Source: Saliniramus sp050485405 (lineage in GTDB: Bacteria; Pseudomonadota; Alphaproteobacteria; Rhizobiales; Beijerinckiaceae). Taken from it: a DNA stretch of 64,000 bases. The notes below the pieces were generated by a model that did not search any database, was not told the origin of the DNA, and saw only the letters and a list, made by a program, of their open reading frames with translations. Where the stretch lies: NCBI GenBank assembly GCA_050485405.1, contig JBJHBI010000001.1:93488-157487 (forward strand), read 5' to 3'. How positions within the stretch are numbered: position 1 is the stretch's first letter; each line of letters begins with the position of its first letter. Both the position numbers and the translations under genes were made by a program. Positions 19,363 to 28,387 of the stretch are shown here, one piece after another.

Positions 19363-20268
19363 TCAGGGTGTCTGCGGCGGGACAGGGCCCGTCGCCGGGG
19401 CCGGGCGGCGACGCAGCTTGTCGGAAGAGGCGATCAGCGCGCCGGCCACGATCAGGAAACACGCGCCCCACAGATAGAGCGTCGCCTGCGCATAGCCGGC
19501 GAGGATCAGCGTCAGGGTGGAGATCACCGGTGCGGAATAGGCGCCGACGCCGAGCAAGCGGATGTCACCGCGCTTGCAGCCGATATCCCAGGCATAGAAG
19601 GCCGCGCCGACGGGGCCGAGGCCGAGCGCGGCCACCGCCGCCCATTGCAGGGCGTCTTCCGGCCAGACCGTCGTCTCGAAGGCGAGATGGGTGACGATTC
19701 CGAGGATCGCGGCGCCGATGCAGAAGCCGGTGACCGCATCCGTCGGCACGGCGGCGAAGCGCCGCGAGAGCACCGAATAGCTCGACCAGAACAGCGCCGA
19801 GCCGATCGCGCAGAGATAGCCCGGCCAGTGCCGGGCGAAATCACCGCCCTCGCCGCCACCCGAGAGCACCACGATCCCGGCAAAGCCGAGCACCGCGCCG
19901 ACGACGTGGATACCGCGCAACCGCTCTCCCGGAAGCAGCCCGGAGAAAAGCACGATCAGGAGCGGCCAGAGATAGTTGATCAGCGCCGCTTCGGCCGGCG
20001 GGGCGAGCTTCAGCGCGGCGAAGAAGAGCGCGTGAAAGCCGAACAATCCCCCGATCCCGAAAGCATAGACCCGCCAATCCTGTCGTAATGCGGCGCGGCG
20101 TCGCGGCTGGGCGATCATCACGGCGAGGCCGAGCGCGCCGCCGATGGCGAAACACATCGCGTTGAGCTGAAAAGGCGGGATCGCGCCGGTCGCCGCCGTG
20201 AACAGGGCGAGCAATCCCCAGGAAAGAATGGCGATACCACCGATCACGGTGGCGAGTGCGGAAGACAT
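19363..20268 (-). CDS. EamA/DMT-family transporter
   Basis: A 301-residue membrane protein with about ten hydrophobic segments in two EamA repeats (for example FGIGGLFGFHALFFAALKLAP and NYLWPLLIVLFSGLLPGE in the first half). The NYLWPLLIVLFS stretch resembles the YddG aromatic amino acid exporter subgroup. Export of an amino acid or similar metabolite is likely, but the substrate is not shown. It is transcribed away from gcrA. Confidence 0.8.
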   Translation of the reverse strand: MSSALATVIGGIAILSWGLLALFTAATGAIPPFQLNAMCFAIGGALGLAVMIAQPRRRAALRQDWRVYAFGIGGLFGFHALFFAALKLAPPAEAALINYLWPLLIVLFSGLLPGERLRGIHVVGAVLGFAGIVVLSGGGEGGDFARHWPGYLCAIGSALFWSSYSVLSRRFAAVPTDAVTGFCIGAAILGIVTHLAFETTVWPEDALQWAAVAALGLGPVGAAFYAWDIGCKRGDIRLLGVGAYSAPVISTLTLILAGYAQATLYLWGACFLIVAGALIASSDKLRRRPAPATGPVPPQTP

Positions 20269-20585
20269 GGGACCTCATCGACAGGCGGGCGGACAGCTTT
20301 GCGCCGCCTCGGCCTCGAGCGCAAGTCGCCGGATGCGACGAGCGGATCGGATAACGTGCCGGATTCCACAGATTCCGACGCGAAAAACTTCTCCTGTTGA
20401 AAACGAATCAGCGTGCCGGGGGACTCTTGCGCCCGAGTCACCGGTTTGTGTAGGGTCGTCGCCATCAGAGCAATCATCTGATGCGGCGAATCCCCAAGTC
20501 TTCGCAAGACGGGCGCGCGGTCGTGATCGATCGTCCGCGAGGGAGAGGGATTCCGAGAGGCACGGCGAGTCCGCGAGGAGGCGGC
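20269..20585. promoter_or_regulatory. gcrA upstream region with seven GANTC methylation sites
   Basis: The 317-base gap before gcrA holds seven GANTC sites: 20362, 20371, 20405, 20422, 20435, 20488 and 20549. At the local base composition less than one is expected in the 192 bases they span. GANTC is the CcrM methylation site, and GcrA binds promoters bearing methylated GANTC, so feedback control of gcrA through methylation is a reasonable inference. No clear protein-coding gene is seen in the gap. Confidence 0.65.
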
Positions 20586-21302
20586 ATGACGGATACGAGC
20601 GCGACCTGGAACGACGAACGCGTCGAACAGCTCAAGAAGCTCTGGGCCGAAGGCAAGAGCGCGAGCCAGATCGCGGCGGAGATCGGCGGCATCAGCCGCA
20701 ACGCGGTGATCGGCAAGGTGCATCGCCTCGGTCTCGCCGGGCGCCCCAAGGCGGGGGCTGCGGCGGGTGCAGCGGCTTCGGGAGCGAATCCGGGCGGTCG
20801 CGGGCGCTCCGGCAATGGTGAGGCGAAGCCCGCCGGCGCCAAAGGTGCATCGGGATCGGGAGCGGGCGTCGCGCCGCGGATGCAGGCGGATGCGGCCGGT
20901 CAGTCCCAGTCTCATGCCCACACCCAAACCGATGCCCGCGCCGAGCGGAACGCCCGGATGCCCGGCGGCGGCATGGCCTCCGATACGGCGCGCACGAACG
21001 CGGCTTCCGATGCCGGCCTCGACCGGATTTCCGGAGCCGAAGAGGTCGCGCCGAGCCGTCAGGGCGATGCCGCCCGGCGCGCCGGCAATGTGGCGGCGAT
21101 CCCCGAGACCGAGGAGCGCGTCACCATCATGGAGCTGCGCGAAGGGATGTGCCGCTGGCCGATCGGCGACCCGACCTCCCCGGAATTCCGCTTCTGCGGC
21201 GCGCGCTCGGATATCGGTTCGCCCTATTGCGACCACCACGCGCGCATCGCCTACCAGCCCGCCGCCGACCGGCGTCGCGAGCGCAAGGCGGCAACCGGCT
21301 GA
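20586..21302 (+). CDS. gcrA: Cell cycle regulator GcrA
   Basis: GcrA binds sigma70 and activates promoters with methylated GANTC sites, controlling S-phase genes in alphaproteobacteria. The 238-residue protein starts MTDTSATWNDERVEQLKKLW with a helix-turn-helix region (ASQIAAEIGGISRNAVIGKVHRLGL, about 24-46). It has a long Ala/Gly/Arg low-complexity linker (50-180) and the conserved C-terminal sigma-binding domain (MELREGMCRWPIGDP, FRFCG, SPYCDHH). The ATG at 20586 follows AGGAGGCGGC closely and begins where family members begin. An intrinsic terminator follows. Confidence 0.93.
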   Translation: MTDTSATWNDERVEQLKKLWAEGKSASQIAAEIGGISRNAVIGKVHRLGLAGRPKAGAAAGAAASGANPGGRGRSGNGEAKPAGAKGASGSGAGVAPRMQADAAGQSQSHAHTQTDARAERNARMPGGGMASDTARTNAASDAGLDRISGAEEVAPSRQGDAARRAGNVAAIPETEERVTIMELREGMCRWPIGDPTSPEFRFCGARSDIGSPYCDHHARIAYQPAADRRRERKAATG

Positions 21303-21334
21303 TCCATCGGCCCGATACTCGCGAAATCCGGACA

Positions 21335-21357
21335 GGGGCGCATTTGCGCCCCTTTTT
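21335..21357 (+). terminator. Intrinsic terminator after gcrA
   Basis: GGGGCGC (21335-21341), loop ATTT, GCGCCCC (21346-21352) and TTTTT form a textbook rho-independent terminator 33 bases after the gcrA stop. Confidence 0.85.
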
Positions 21358-21482
21358 CGTGGATGCTCGCCGCAATCCCCAAACCGCCGCGACACCAACT
21401 TCGCGCAAGCCTCGTCGGCGAGATTGACCCCGCATTCTGGCGCCGGGTGCGTGATCCGGCGCGCCGGAGACGGGGGATTTAG

Positions 21483-23573
21483 ATGAGTCAGGCGGTCGCG
21501 GGTGATAGCACCGGTCTCGTGCAACGGCGCGGGATGGAAGTCAGTTTTGCCGCCGGCATCGTGCTGATCCTCACGATTCTGTTCCTGCCGATACCGAAAT
21601 TCGTCATCGATATGGGCCTTGCGATCTCCATCGCGCTCTCGGTGCTGATCCTGATGGTGGCCTTGTGGATCAACAAGCCGCTGGAATTCTCCGCCTTTCC
21701 CACCGTCCTCCTGATCGCCACCATGTTGCGCCTGTCGCTCAACGTGGCGACGACGCGGCTCATTCTGGCCAATGGCGACGAGGGCGGCGCGGCGGCGGGC
21801 TACATCATCGAGGGTTTCGCCCAATTGGTGATGAGCGGTGATTTCGTCATCGGCATCATCGTGTTCGTCATTCTCGTCACGGTGAACTTCCTCGTCATCA
21901 CCAAGGGCGCGACCCGCATCGCGGAGGTCGGCGCGCGCTTCACCCTCGACGCCATTCCCGGAAAGCAGATGGCGATCGACGCCGATCTCTCCGCCGGCAT
22001 CATCGACGAGAAGGAGGCGCAGCGCCGCCGGCGCGAGCTGGAGGAGGAGAGCTCCTTCTTCGGCTCCATGGACGGTGCCTCGAAATTCGTGCGCGGCGAC
22101 GCCATTGCCGGCATCATCATCACGGCGGTGAACCTGTTCGGCGGCATCATCATCGGCACGACCCGCCACGGCATGCAGCTCGGCGAGGCGGCGGACGTGT
22201 TCACGCGGCTCTCCGTCGGCGACGGGCTCGTCACGCAGATCCCGGCCCTGATCGTGGCGCTTGCCGCCGGCCTGCTGGTCTCGAAGGGCTCGACGCGCGG
22301 TGCCGCCGAACAGGCGGTGCTCGGTCAGCTCGGCGCCTATCCGCGCGCACTCTTCGTGGCCGCGAGCGTGATGGTGCTGCTCGGCGTCACGCCCGGCCTG
22401 CCCGCCCTCCCGCTCTTCGCGCTCGCCGCCCTGCTCGGCTTCGTCGCCTGGATCGTGCCGCGCAAGCGCGCCCAGATCGAGGCCCGCAAGGCCGAGGAGG
22501 CGCAAGCCGAAGAGGTCCGCGTTCAGGAGGAGAGCCGCGATTCGGTCAAGGAATCGCTCAAGACGGCGGAAATCGAACTGACGCTCGGCAAGCAGCTCGC
22601 CAGCGAATTGCTGACGGCCCATGGCGAACTCGCCGCCCGCGTCGGCAAGATGCGCCGCAAATTCGCGCGGCAATACGGTTTCGTCGTGCCCGAGATCAAG
22701 CTCTCCGATTCCCTCGTGCTCGCACCGAAATCCTACGAGATCCGCATTCACGGCACGACGGTCGCGTCGAGCGCGCTGCGCGTGGGCGAGGTGCTCGTCA
22801 TCACCGGCGATGCCGGCAAGCCCGACGTGCCGGGCGATCCGGTGCGCGAACCGGCCTTCGGCATGAACGCGATGTGGGTGTCGGAGAGTTACGCTGCGGA
22901 AGTGCGCCGCGAGGGCTTCACGCCGGTGGACATCGTCTCCGTGCTGCTGACGCATCTCTCGGAGACGATCCGCAACAACCTGCCTTCGCTGCTCTCCTAT
23001 AAAGACATGCGCGCGCTGCTCGACCGGCTCGATCCGGAATACAAGCGCCTCATCGACGATATCTGCCCGGCGCAGATCTCCTACTCGGGCCTCCAGGGCG
23101 TGCTCAAGCTCCTGCTGGCCGAGCGCGTCTCGATCCGCAACCTGCATCTCATCCTGGAGGCCATCGCCGAGATCGCGCCGCATGTGCGCCGCTCCGAGCA
23201 GGTGGTCGAGCATGTGCGCATGCGCATGGGTCAGCAGATCTGCGGCGATCTCACCGAGGGCGGGGCGCTGAAGGTGCTGCGGCTCGGGACCCGCTGGGAT
23301 CTCGCCTTCCACCAGGCCGTCAAGCGTGACGCCAAGGGCGAGGTGATCGAATTCGACATCGATCCCCGCCAGCTCGAGGAGTTCGGTCAGGCCGCCTCCA
23401 CCGCGATCAAGGAGCGCATGGCGCAGGGCCACAACTTCGCCCTCGTCGCCGCCCCGGATGCGCGCCCCTATGTGCGCATGGTCATCGAGCGCCTCTTCGC
23501 CACCCTCCCGGTGCTCTCGCATGTGGAGATCCCGCGCGGGGTCGAGGTCGAGACGTTGGGCGCGATCTCGTGA
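21483..23573 (+). CDS. flhA: Flagellar biosynthesis protein FlhA
   Basis: The 696-residue inner-membrane component of the flagellar type III export gate. The N-terminal half has about eight transmembrane helices (first near 20-40) and the FHIPEP signature RLSLNVATTRLIL near 80-92. The C-terminal cytoplasmic domain (about 330-696) binds chaperone-substrate complexes. It is first in a flagellar gene run, with its stop overlapping the fliR start. Full length, no disruptions. Confidence 0.96.
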   Translation: MSQAVAGDSTGLVQRRGMEVSFAAGIVLILTILFLPIPKFVIDMGLAISIALSVLILMVALWINKPLEFSAFPTVLLIATMLRLSLNVATTRLILANGDEGGAAAGYIIEGFAQLVMSGDFVIGIIVFVILVTVNFLVITKGATRIAEVGARFTLDAIPGKQMAIDADLSAGIIDEKEAQRRRRELEEESSFFGSMDGASKFVRGDAIAGIIITAVNLFGGIIIGTTRHGMQLGEAADVFTRLSVGDGLVTQIPALIVALAAGLLVSKGSTRGAAEQAVLGQLGAYPRALFVAASVMVLLGVTPGLPALPLFALAALLGFVAWIVPRKRAQIEARKAEEAQAEEVRVQEESRDSVKESLKTAEIELTLGKQLASELLTAHGELAARVGKMRRKFARQYGFVVPEIKLSDSLVLAPKSYEIRIHGTTVASSALRVGEVLVITGDAGKPDVPGDPVREPAFGMNAMWVSESYAAEVRREGFTPVDIVSVLLTHLSETIRNNLPSLLSYKDMRALLDRLDPEYKRLIDDICPAQISYSGLQGVLKLLLAERVSIRNLHLILEAIAEIAPHVRRSEQVVEHVRMRMGQQICGDLTEGGALKVLRLGTRWDLAFHQAVKRDAKGEVIEFDIDPRQLEEFGQAASTAIKERMAQGHNFALVAAPDARPYVRMVIERLFATLPVLSHVEIPRGVEVETLGAIS

Positions 23574-24325
23574 GCCTGATCTCCACGGACATGATCCTCG
23601 CCACCTTCGTGGTCTTCTGCCGCGTGGGTGCCTGCCTGATGATCATGCCGGGATTCTCGTCGAGCCGTATCCCGATGCAGGTGCGGCTCTTCGTGGTAAT
23701 CGGGCTGAGCCTCGCCATGAGCCCGATGCTGATGCCGAGCGTCATGCCGGCGATCGCGGGAACCGGACTCGCCGGGCTCGTCGGGCTGATCGTGACGGAG
23801 AGCCTGATCGGCGCCCAGTTCGGGCTGGTGGGGCGGCTGTTCTTCCTCGCGCTCCAGACCATCGGCCAGGCCATCGCGATGTTCATGGGCTTCGGCATGA
23901 TGGCCGGCGTGGCGATCGACGAGCCCGACCCGGTCCCGGCCCTCACCTCCTTCATGATGCTCACGGCCACGGCGCTGCTCTTCATCACCGATCAGCACTG
24001 GGAGATCATACGCGGGCTCGCGGGCACCTATGTGCTCCTGCCGCCGCTCGGCGGTTTCGACGCGCAGTTCTCGATGATCCGGATCGCCGATGCCCTTTCG
24101 GAAGCCTTCGTTCTGGCCCTGCAGATCGCCTCGCCCTTCCTCGTCTTCTCCTTCGTCCTGAACTTCGCCATGGGCGTGATGAACAAAATGATCCCGCAGG
24201 TGCCGGTCTATTTCGTTTCGCTGCCCTTCCTGATCGCCGGCGGCTTGATGATCTTCTATTTCCTCTCCGACGAGATCTTCGTGCTCTTCAACCAGCGCTT
24301 CGGCGCCTGGCTCGCGGGGGGCTGA
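23570..24325 (+). CDS. fliR: Flagellar biosynthesis protein FliR
   Basis: A 251-residue export-gate membrane protein with about six hydrophobic segments, including FFLALQTIGQAIAMFMGFGM typical of FliR. It starts with GTG at 23570, overlapping the flhA stop as GTGA. FliR forms the export pore with FliP and FliQ, which are not in this window. Confidence 0.94.
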   Translation: MSLISTDMILATFVVFCRVGACLMIMPGFSSSRIPMQVRLFVVIGLSLAMSPMLMPSVMPAIAGTGLAGLVGLIVTESLIGAQFGLVGRLFFLALQTIGQAIAMFMGFGMMAGVAIDEPDPVPALTSFMMLTATALLFITDQHWEIIRGLAGTYVLLPPLGGFDAQFSMIRIADALSEAFVLALQIASPFLVFSFVLNFAMGVMNKMIPQVPVYFVSLPFLIAGGLMIFYFLSDEIFVLFNQRFGAWLAGG

Positions 24326-24328
24326 CCC

Positions 24329-24799
24329 ATGGGCGAGGCACGCGAAAGGCTGCGCCGGCTCGAGCGGCTCCGGGAGGTTCAGAAACAGCGCCACCGGCTG
24401 GAGGAATGGAAGCTCGCGCGGCTGCGGCAGGAGGAGAGCGGCCTGCGCAAGGCGCAGGAGGAAGTGCTCGACGCGCTCAATGCCGATCATCCGCTGCACG
24501 GCCTGTTTCTCGCCGGTCTCGGTGCCCGGGTGAGCAGTCTCGGGCGCGCCATCGCCGGCAAGCAACGCGCCAGCGCGCAGCAGGCGGTGAAGACGCTGGA
24601 ACAGGGCCGTCGGCACGAGGTCGCGGACAAATTCGTCCACCGCGCCCGGCGCGACGTGGAGGAGGAAGATCGGCGAAACGATTTCCTCGACTATCTCGAT
24701 CGCCATCTCGCGGAGCGTTCCGGCGAGGCACATGAGAGCGGCGCGGCGGATACCGGGATCGTGGGCATGCGCAAGCCTGGCGTAAGCGCCGGGCTCTAA
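24329..24799 (+). CDS. FliJ-like coiled-coil flagellar protein
   Basis: A 156-residue, highly charged protein, almost all helical heptads (RERLRRLERLREVQKQRHRLEEWKL onward), with no membrane segment. Length, composition and position 3 bases after fliR fit a FliJ-type export chaperone or general coiled-coil component of the export ATPase complex. FliJ sequences diverge strongly, so the name rests mainly on context. Confidence 0.6.
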   Translation: MGEARERLRRLERLREVQKQRHRLEEWKLARLRQEESGLRKAQEEVLDALNADHPLHGLFLAGLGARVSSLGRAIAGKQRASAQQAVKTLEQGRRHEVADKFVHRARRDVEEEDRRNDFLDYLDRHLAERSGEAHESGAADTGIVGMRKPGVSAGL

Positions 24800-24853
24800 T
24801 GTGAAAGGCGTCACGTTCGCCTGTCCGATCCACGTTGCAGGAGGTTACTGCCG

Positions 24854-25654
24854 ATGATCAACCCGCCTTCGGATATCATTCTCGATGTCGTGCGCGCGGC
24901 CGATCCCGGCAAGCAGGCCAAGGCCTCGCAGCGCCTCGCGGCCCTTGCCGGCGACGGCTCGGGAAATCCGCGCGCCTTCGCCGCCGCCATGGAGAATTCC
25001 TCGCGGAATTCCGGGGCCGGCCCGGCCGCCACCCAGAACCCGTTCCGCGCCGCCGAAGCGCGGGTCGCCATGCATAACCGCGATACCCTCGGCGCACCGG
25101 GTGGCACCGGCGCCTCGCCGGGCTCGTCCGATCTGCGCACGCGGCTCGATCCGATGGCGGGTGCGAGCGCGAGCGAGGAGGCTGCGAGCCGAAGCGCTCC
25201 CGCGGCCAACCGGCCGATGACGCCCGATCAGGAATTCGAGGCGTTCATCCTGCGCACCTTCGTCGAGACCATGCTGCCCGACGATGCGACGGCCTCCTAC
25301 GGGTCAGGCACGGCGGGCGATATCTGGAAGGGCATGAAGGCCGAGCAGATCGGCAACGCGCTCGCCCGTTCGGGCGGGATCGGCATCGCCGACAAGCTCG
25401 CCCGGCTGCATCCTTCCGAGGCGCCCCAGCCGAGCGGGGCCGGCTTCGGCGTGACCCCGACCCAGGCCGCAGCCACGATCCAGGCTTCGAGCGGCGAAGC
25501 CGAGGGTGCCGGCACGATCGAGCGCCTTATGGGCGCGCAGACGCCGACGGGCGCACGTCCCGCGCTCGAGGATCTCGCGCATAGCGACGACATCTTCTCC
25601 GATCCGCACGAGGCCAGCCTGTTCTTCGCAGGATTATGGCGCAACGGCAGCTGA
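24854..25654 (+). CDS. Rod-binding protein (FlgJ N-terminal domain type)
   Basis: A 266-residue protein with a rod-binding FlgJ-type domain near 122-180: MTPDQEFEAFILRTFVETML, then YGSGTAGDIWKGMKAEQIG and IADKLARL. No muramidase domain follows, as is usual in alphaproteobacteria, where rod assembly and wall digestion are split. The N-terminal 110 residues and the C-terminal tail are low-complexity. It would cap or scaffold the flagellar rod in the periplasm. Part of the flhA-fliR run. Confidence 0.75.
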   Translation: MINPPSDIILDVVRAADPGKQAKASQRLAALAGDGSGNPRAFAAAMENSSRNSGAGPAATQNPFRAAEARVAMHNRDTLGAPGGTGASPGSSDLRTRLDPMAGASASEEAASRSAPAANRPMTPDQEFEAFILRTFVETMLPDDATASYGSGTAGDIWKGMKAEQIGNALARSGGIGIADKLARLHPSEAPQPSGAGFGVTPTQAAATIQASSGEAEGAGTIERLMGAQTPTGARPALEDLAHSDDIFSDPHEASLFFAGLWRNGS

Positions 25655-25699
25655 CCGAAACAACCATCACGACATCTTCATCCGGAGGAATACACCATC

Positions 25700-26272
25700 A
25701 TGCCAGCGGCGACGACGATGCCGGTATCCCGGCCCTCGGACGACAACGACAACCTGCCGACGGCATTGCCGGCCGCTGCGGAGGATGCCGCCGCGACCCA
25801 TGATTCCGCGGGGGCCGGAACGGTCTTTGGCGATGGCGATCCGATACCCGCGATGAGCCCGGCGGCGAATGCCGCCCTCGCCGTCGCCGGGCGGCTCGAG
25901 GCTCTCTTGCGCGAGGAGATCACCGCCCTGCGCGGCGCTTCGGTCGATGCCCTCAAGCAGATGAATCACCGCAAGAGCCAATGCCTGCTCGAACTCAGCC
26001 GCGCGGCGCGCGCGCTCGGCGACGAACCCGCGCCCCCGGCGCTCGCCCAGGGCCTCGACCGTCTCAGGCAGGTGGTCAGCGACAACCAGGACACCCTGTC
26101 GACCCATATCGTCGCGGTGCGCGACATTGCCGGGCTGATCGCGGAGGTCATGCAGGCGCACGAATCGGACGGCACCTATGCCGACCGGCCCATTCCCCGC
26201 CCCCCGCTCGGCGGTGAGACCGCCGTCGAGCCGGCGGCGAACGCTCCGGCACAGGGAGGCGCAACGCCATGA
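25700..26272 (+). CDS. FlgN-like flagellar chaperone
   Basis: A 190-residue protein without signal or membrane segments. The centre (about 60-155) is helical with LEALLREEITALRGASVDALKQMNHRKSQ and a second long helix RLRQVVSDNQDTLSTHIVAVRDI, the FlgN-type arrangement of export chaperones for hook-associated proteins. Ends are disordered and Pro/Ala-rich. The stop overlaps the next gene (ATGA). Identity is by pattern and context. Confidence 0.55.
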   Translation: MPAATTMPVSRPSDDNDNLPTALPAAAEDAAATHDSAGAGTVFGDGDPIPAMSPAANAALAVAGRLEALLREEITALRGASVDALKQMNHRKSQCLLELSRAARALGDEPAPPALAQGLDRLRQVVSDNQDTLSTHIVAVRDIAGLIAEVMQAHESDGTYADRPIPRPPLGGETAVEPAANAPAQGGATP

Positions 26273-26721
26273 TGCGCATGATACTGGCCGGTTTCTGGCT
26301 CTGTCTCGTGACGCTGGCTTCGGGCTACGGCGCGGTGGAATATTTCACCCGCCAGGCCGGGGCCGCGACCGATGACGGCGGCTATTTCCAGGGCATCACC
26401 TACGAGAAGACCCGCGCCATGACGGTGCCGATCATCGCCGACGGCGCGGTCGACGGCTATGTCGTGGCGCAGTTCGTCTATACGGCCCAGACGCGCCAGC
26501 TCCAGGCGCTCGGCGTGCCGCCGGAATCCTTCATCGTCGACGAGGCGTTCCACCACATCTTCACCATGGAGAACATCGATTTCCGGGATCTGCGCCGCTT
26601 CGATACCCGCGCGTTCCTCGCACAGATCACCGAGCGCGTGAACACCCGGCTCGACAGCCCCGTCATCCGCGAGATGCTGATCGAGGAATTCAACTTCGTC
26701 GATGCGAGCCAGCTGCGCTGA
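26269..26721 (+). CDS. Small membrane-anchored protein of the flagellar operon
   Basis: A 150-residue protein with one N-terminal transmembrane or signal segment (4-22) and a predicted extracytoplasmic domain (VPIIADGAVDGYVVAQFVYTA, then IVDEAFHHIFT). The pattern of an N-terminal anchor with a short periplasmic domain that ends in amphipathic helices resembles FliL-like or stator-associated proteins, but I cannot assign it. It is coupled to the FlgN-like gene by ATGA, so a flagellar role is likely from context. Confidence 0.55.
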   Translation: MMRMILAGFWLCLVTLASGYGAVEYFTRQAGAATDDGGYFQGITYEKTRAMTVPIIADGAVDGYVVAQFVYTAQTRQLQALGVPPESFIVDEAFHHIFTMENIDFRDLRRFDTRAFLAQITERVNTRLDSPVIREMLIEEFNFVDASQLR

Positions 26722-26828
26722 CGCGCATTCCCTCCGGATTCAGGTGGGCCCCCCGCGCCGCACCTTGAGTGAAGCGCCGCGATCTGCATTATCGGGCTTC
26801 ATGAATTGCGAAAGCCCGGAGGTGGATC

Positions 26829-27401
26829 ATGCATGCGCTGTTCTTCGAGGTGCGCCCCCTTCCGGGGCATCTTCCCCATTATTTCTACCATGTCGACCGC
26901 CTGCGTCCCGCCCTCGCGCGCCACGAAGGGCTCGCCTTCCTCGAACGCTACGGCGCGTGCGACGACGCGGATCTGCTGCTTTCGCATCAGCTCTGGGAGA
27001 GCGAGGACGCGATCGTCGCCTGGCGCAAGGATGCCGGCCACCGCTATTCGCAGGAGGCCGGGCGGCAAAAGCACTTCGCCGATTACCGGATACGCGTCGG
27101 CGCCCGGGTCGCACATTGGCGCGCCGACGGACCCGATGATCCCGCGCTTGCGCAAGGATCGGCGGAGTTGCCGCGCGTCGTCGCCCTCTATGGCGGGGCG
27201 GATGTCGCCGCTCCCGGCTTTCGTGCCTTCGAGAGCGTGAACCATGCCGGGCGCTTCGTCGCGCTTGCGAGCATCGACGATTCCGACGAGGCGCAGGCCC
27301 TGTTCGACGCCCATACCGGCATATCAGGCCTCGAAGCCGCCGCCATCTACGCGATCCGCCGCGATTACGGGCAATTCGACCGCGCCCAGGCGCCGCGATG
27401 A
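26829..27401 (+). CDS. Antibiotic-biosynthesis-monooxygenase (ABM) domain protein
   Basis: A 190-residue protein with two ferredoxin-like halves. The first (1-90) has HYFYHVDRLRPALARHEGLAFLERY and LLLSHQLWESEDAIVAWRKDAGHRYSQ, typical of ABM-type dimeric alpha/beta barrel proteins; the second half is looser. The start follows GGAGGTGG closely. Known: ABM domains occur in quinol monooxygenases and heme-degrading enzymes, but many are of unknown function. Not part of the flagellar run by content. Confidence 0.65.
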   Translation: MHALFFEVRPLPGHLPHYFYHVDRLRPALARHEGLAFLERYGACDDADLLLSHQLWESEDAIVAWRKDAGHRYSQEAGRQKHFADYRIRVGARVAHWRADGPDDPALAQGSAELPRVVALYGGADVAAPGFRAFESVNHAGRFVALASIDDSDEAQALFDAHTGISGLEAAAIYAIRRDYGQFDRAQAPR

Positions 27402-27430
27402 CGCCCTGCGCCTTGCATCGTGCCTGATGC

Positions 27431-27464
27431 GGCGCTCAGCCGTCAGCGGCGCTCAGCCGTCAGC
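27431..27464. repeat. Perfect 17-bp tandem duplication over a stop codon
   Basis: GGCGCTCAGCCGTCAGC occurs twice in a row (27431-27447 and 27448-27464). The stop codon of the minus-strand VOC gene (27453-27455) lies in the second copy, so the duplication adds a second in-frame copy of the gene's end just past the stop. Confidence 0.8.
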
Positions 27465-28331
27465 GGCGCCCGCGAGCCTCAGATGCGTACCCCAGGGATC
27501 GGCGATCGTCACGGCATCCGCCTCGCGCGCGACGAGGTTGCCGTCGCGCGATGCCTCCTCGGCGATGCGGGCGAGATGGGCGGGGTCGCGCACCACGATG
27601 TCGAGACGGGCGAGGCCGGTGCTGTGCCCGGGACGGCGCCCCGCGCCCCTGCTGTTCCAGATATTGCCGGCGAGCTGGTGGTGATAGCCGCCGCTGCCGT
27701 AGAAGCTCGCACCGGGATAGCGGGTCGCGATGTCGAAGCCGACGCACCCGGCATAGAACCGGTCGGCCTGGGCCGTATCACCCACCTGGAGATGCACGTG
27801 GCCGATCACGCCGCCTGTCGGGAAACCGCTCCAGACGGTCCCGGCCGCCGCGTCCCGAAGCGCTTCGAGGTCGAGGGCGAGGTTCGCCATGCGGACCTCT
27901 CCCGAGGGTGTCTGCCAGTCGCGCGCGGGGCGATCGACATAGATCTCGATGCCGTTGCCCTCCGGATCGGCGAGATAGACCGCTTCGCTGACGAGATGAT
28001 CGGCGGCCCCCTGCAAGCCGATGCCGGCCTCTCCCGCATGTGTGAGCCAGCGGCCGAGATCGGCCTGATCGGGCAAGAGGAAAGCGGTGTGGAACAGGCC
28101 CGCCTCGCGCGGATCATCGGGCGCGAGCGCGGGATCGCCCTCGAGAATGACGAGAGCCTGCGCGCCTGCCCCCAGCACGATACGGTTCTCGTCCCGTGCG
28201 ATGAGTCCGAGGCCGATGACTTCGCGATAGAATGCCGCGACCTTCTCGATATCGCGCACCGCGAGCGTCACCGTATCGATCCGCAGCGGCGCGGCGCGCA
28301 GGTCGAACTTGCCGGTTGCCGTATCATTCAT
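27453..28331 (-). CDS. VOC-family dioxygenase/glyoxalase-like protein, two-domain
   Basis: A 292-residue protein with two vicinal-oxygen-chelate modules. The first (about 12-135) has RIDTVTLAVRDIEKVAAFYREVIGL and AVYLADPEGNGIEIYVDRP; the second (about 165-285) has IGHVHLQVGDTAQADRFYAGCVGFD and ends IADPWGTHLRLA. This matches CatE-like catechol-2,3-dioxygenase family proteins. Candidate metal ligands are His and Glu at the strand ends in each module. The substrate is unknown. Tail residues SAADG come from a duplicated DNA stretch. Confidence 0.8.
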   Translation of the reverse strand: MNDTATGKFDLRAAPLRIDTVTLAVRDIEKVAAFYREVIGLGLIARDENRIVLGAGAQALVILEGDPALAPDDPREAGLFHTAFLLPDQADLGRWLTHAGEAGIGLQGAADHLVSEAVYLADPEGNGIEIYVDRPARDWQTPSGEVRMANLALDLEALRDAAAGTVWSGFPTGGVIGHVHLQVGDTAQADRFYAGCVGFDIATRYPGASFYGSGGYHHQLAGNIWNSRGAGRRPGHSTGLARLDIVVRDPAHLARIAEEASRDGNLVAREADAVTIADPWGTHLRLAGAADG

Positions 28332-28387
28332 GATCCCGCTCCTCGCGCTGATGCCCGTCGCGCATGCCGCGCTCCGCCGGGCGACTT

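Noticed and set aside
20244..23522. A 1092-codon minus-strand open frame across gcrA and flhA
   Set aside because: It opposes intact gcrA and flhA genes with family motifs and is rich in His/Arg/Asp as expected of antisense GC-rich frames.
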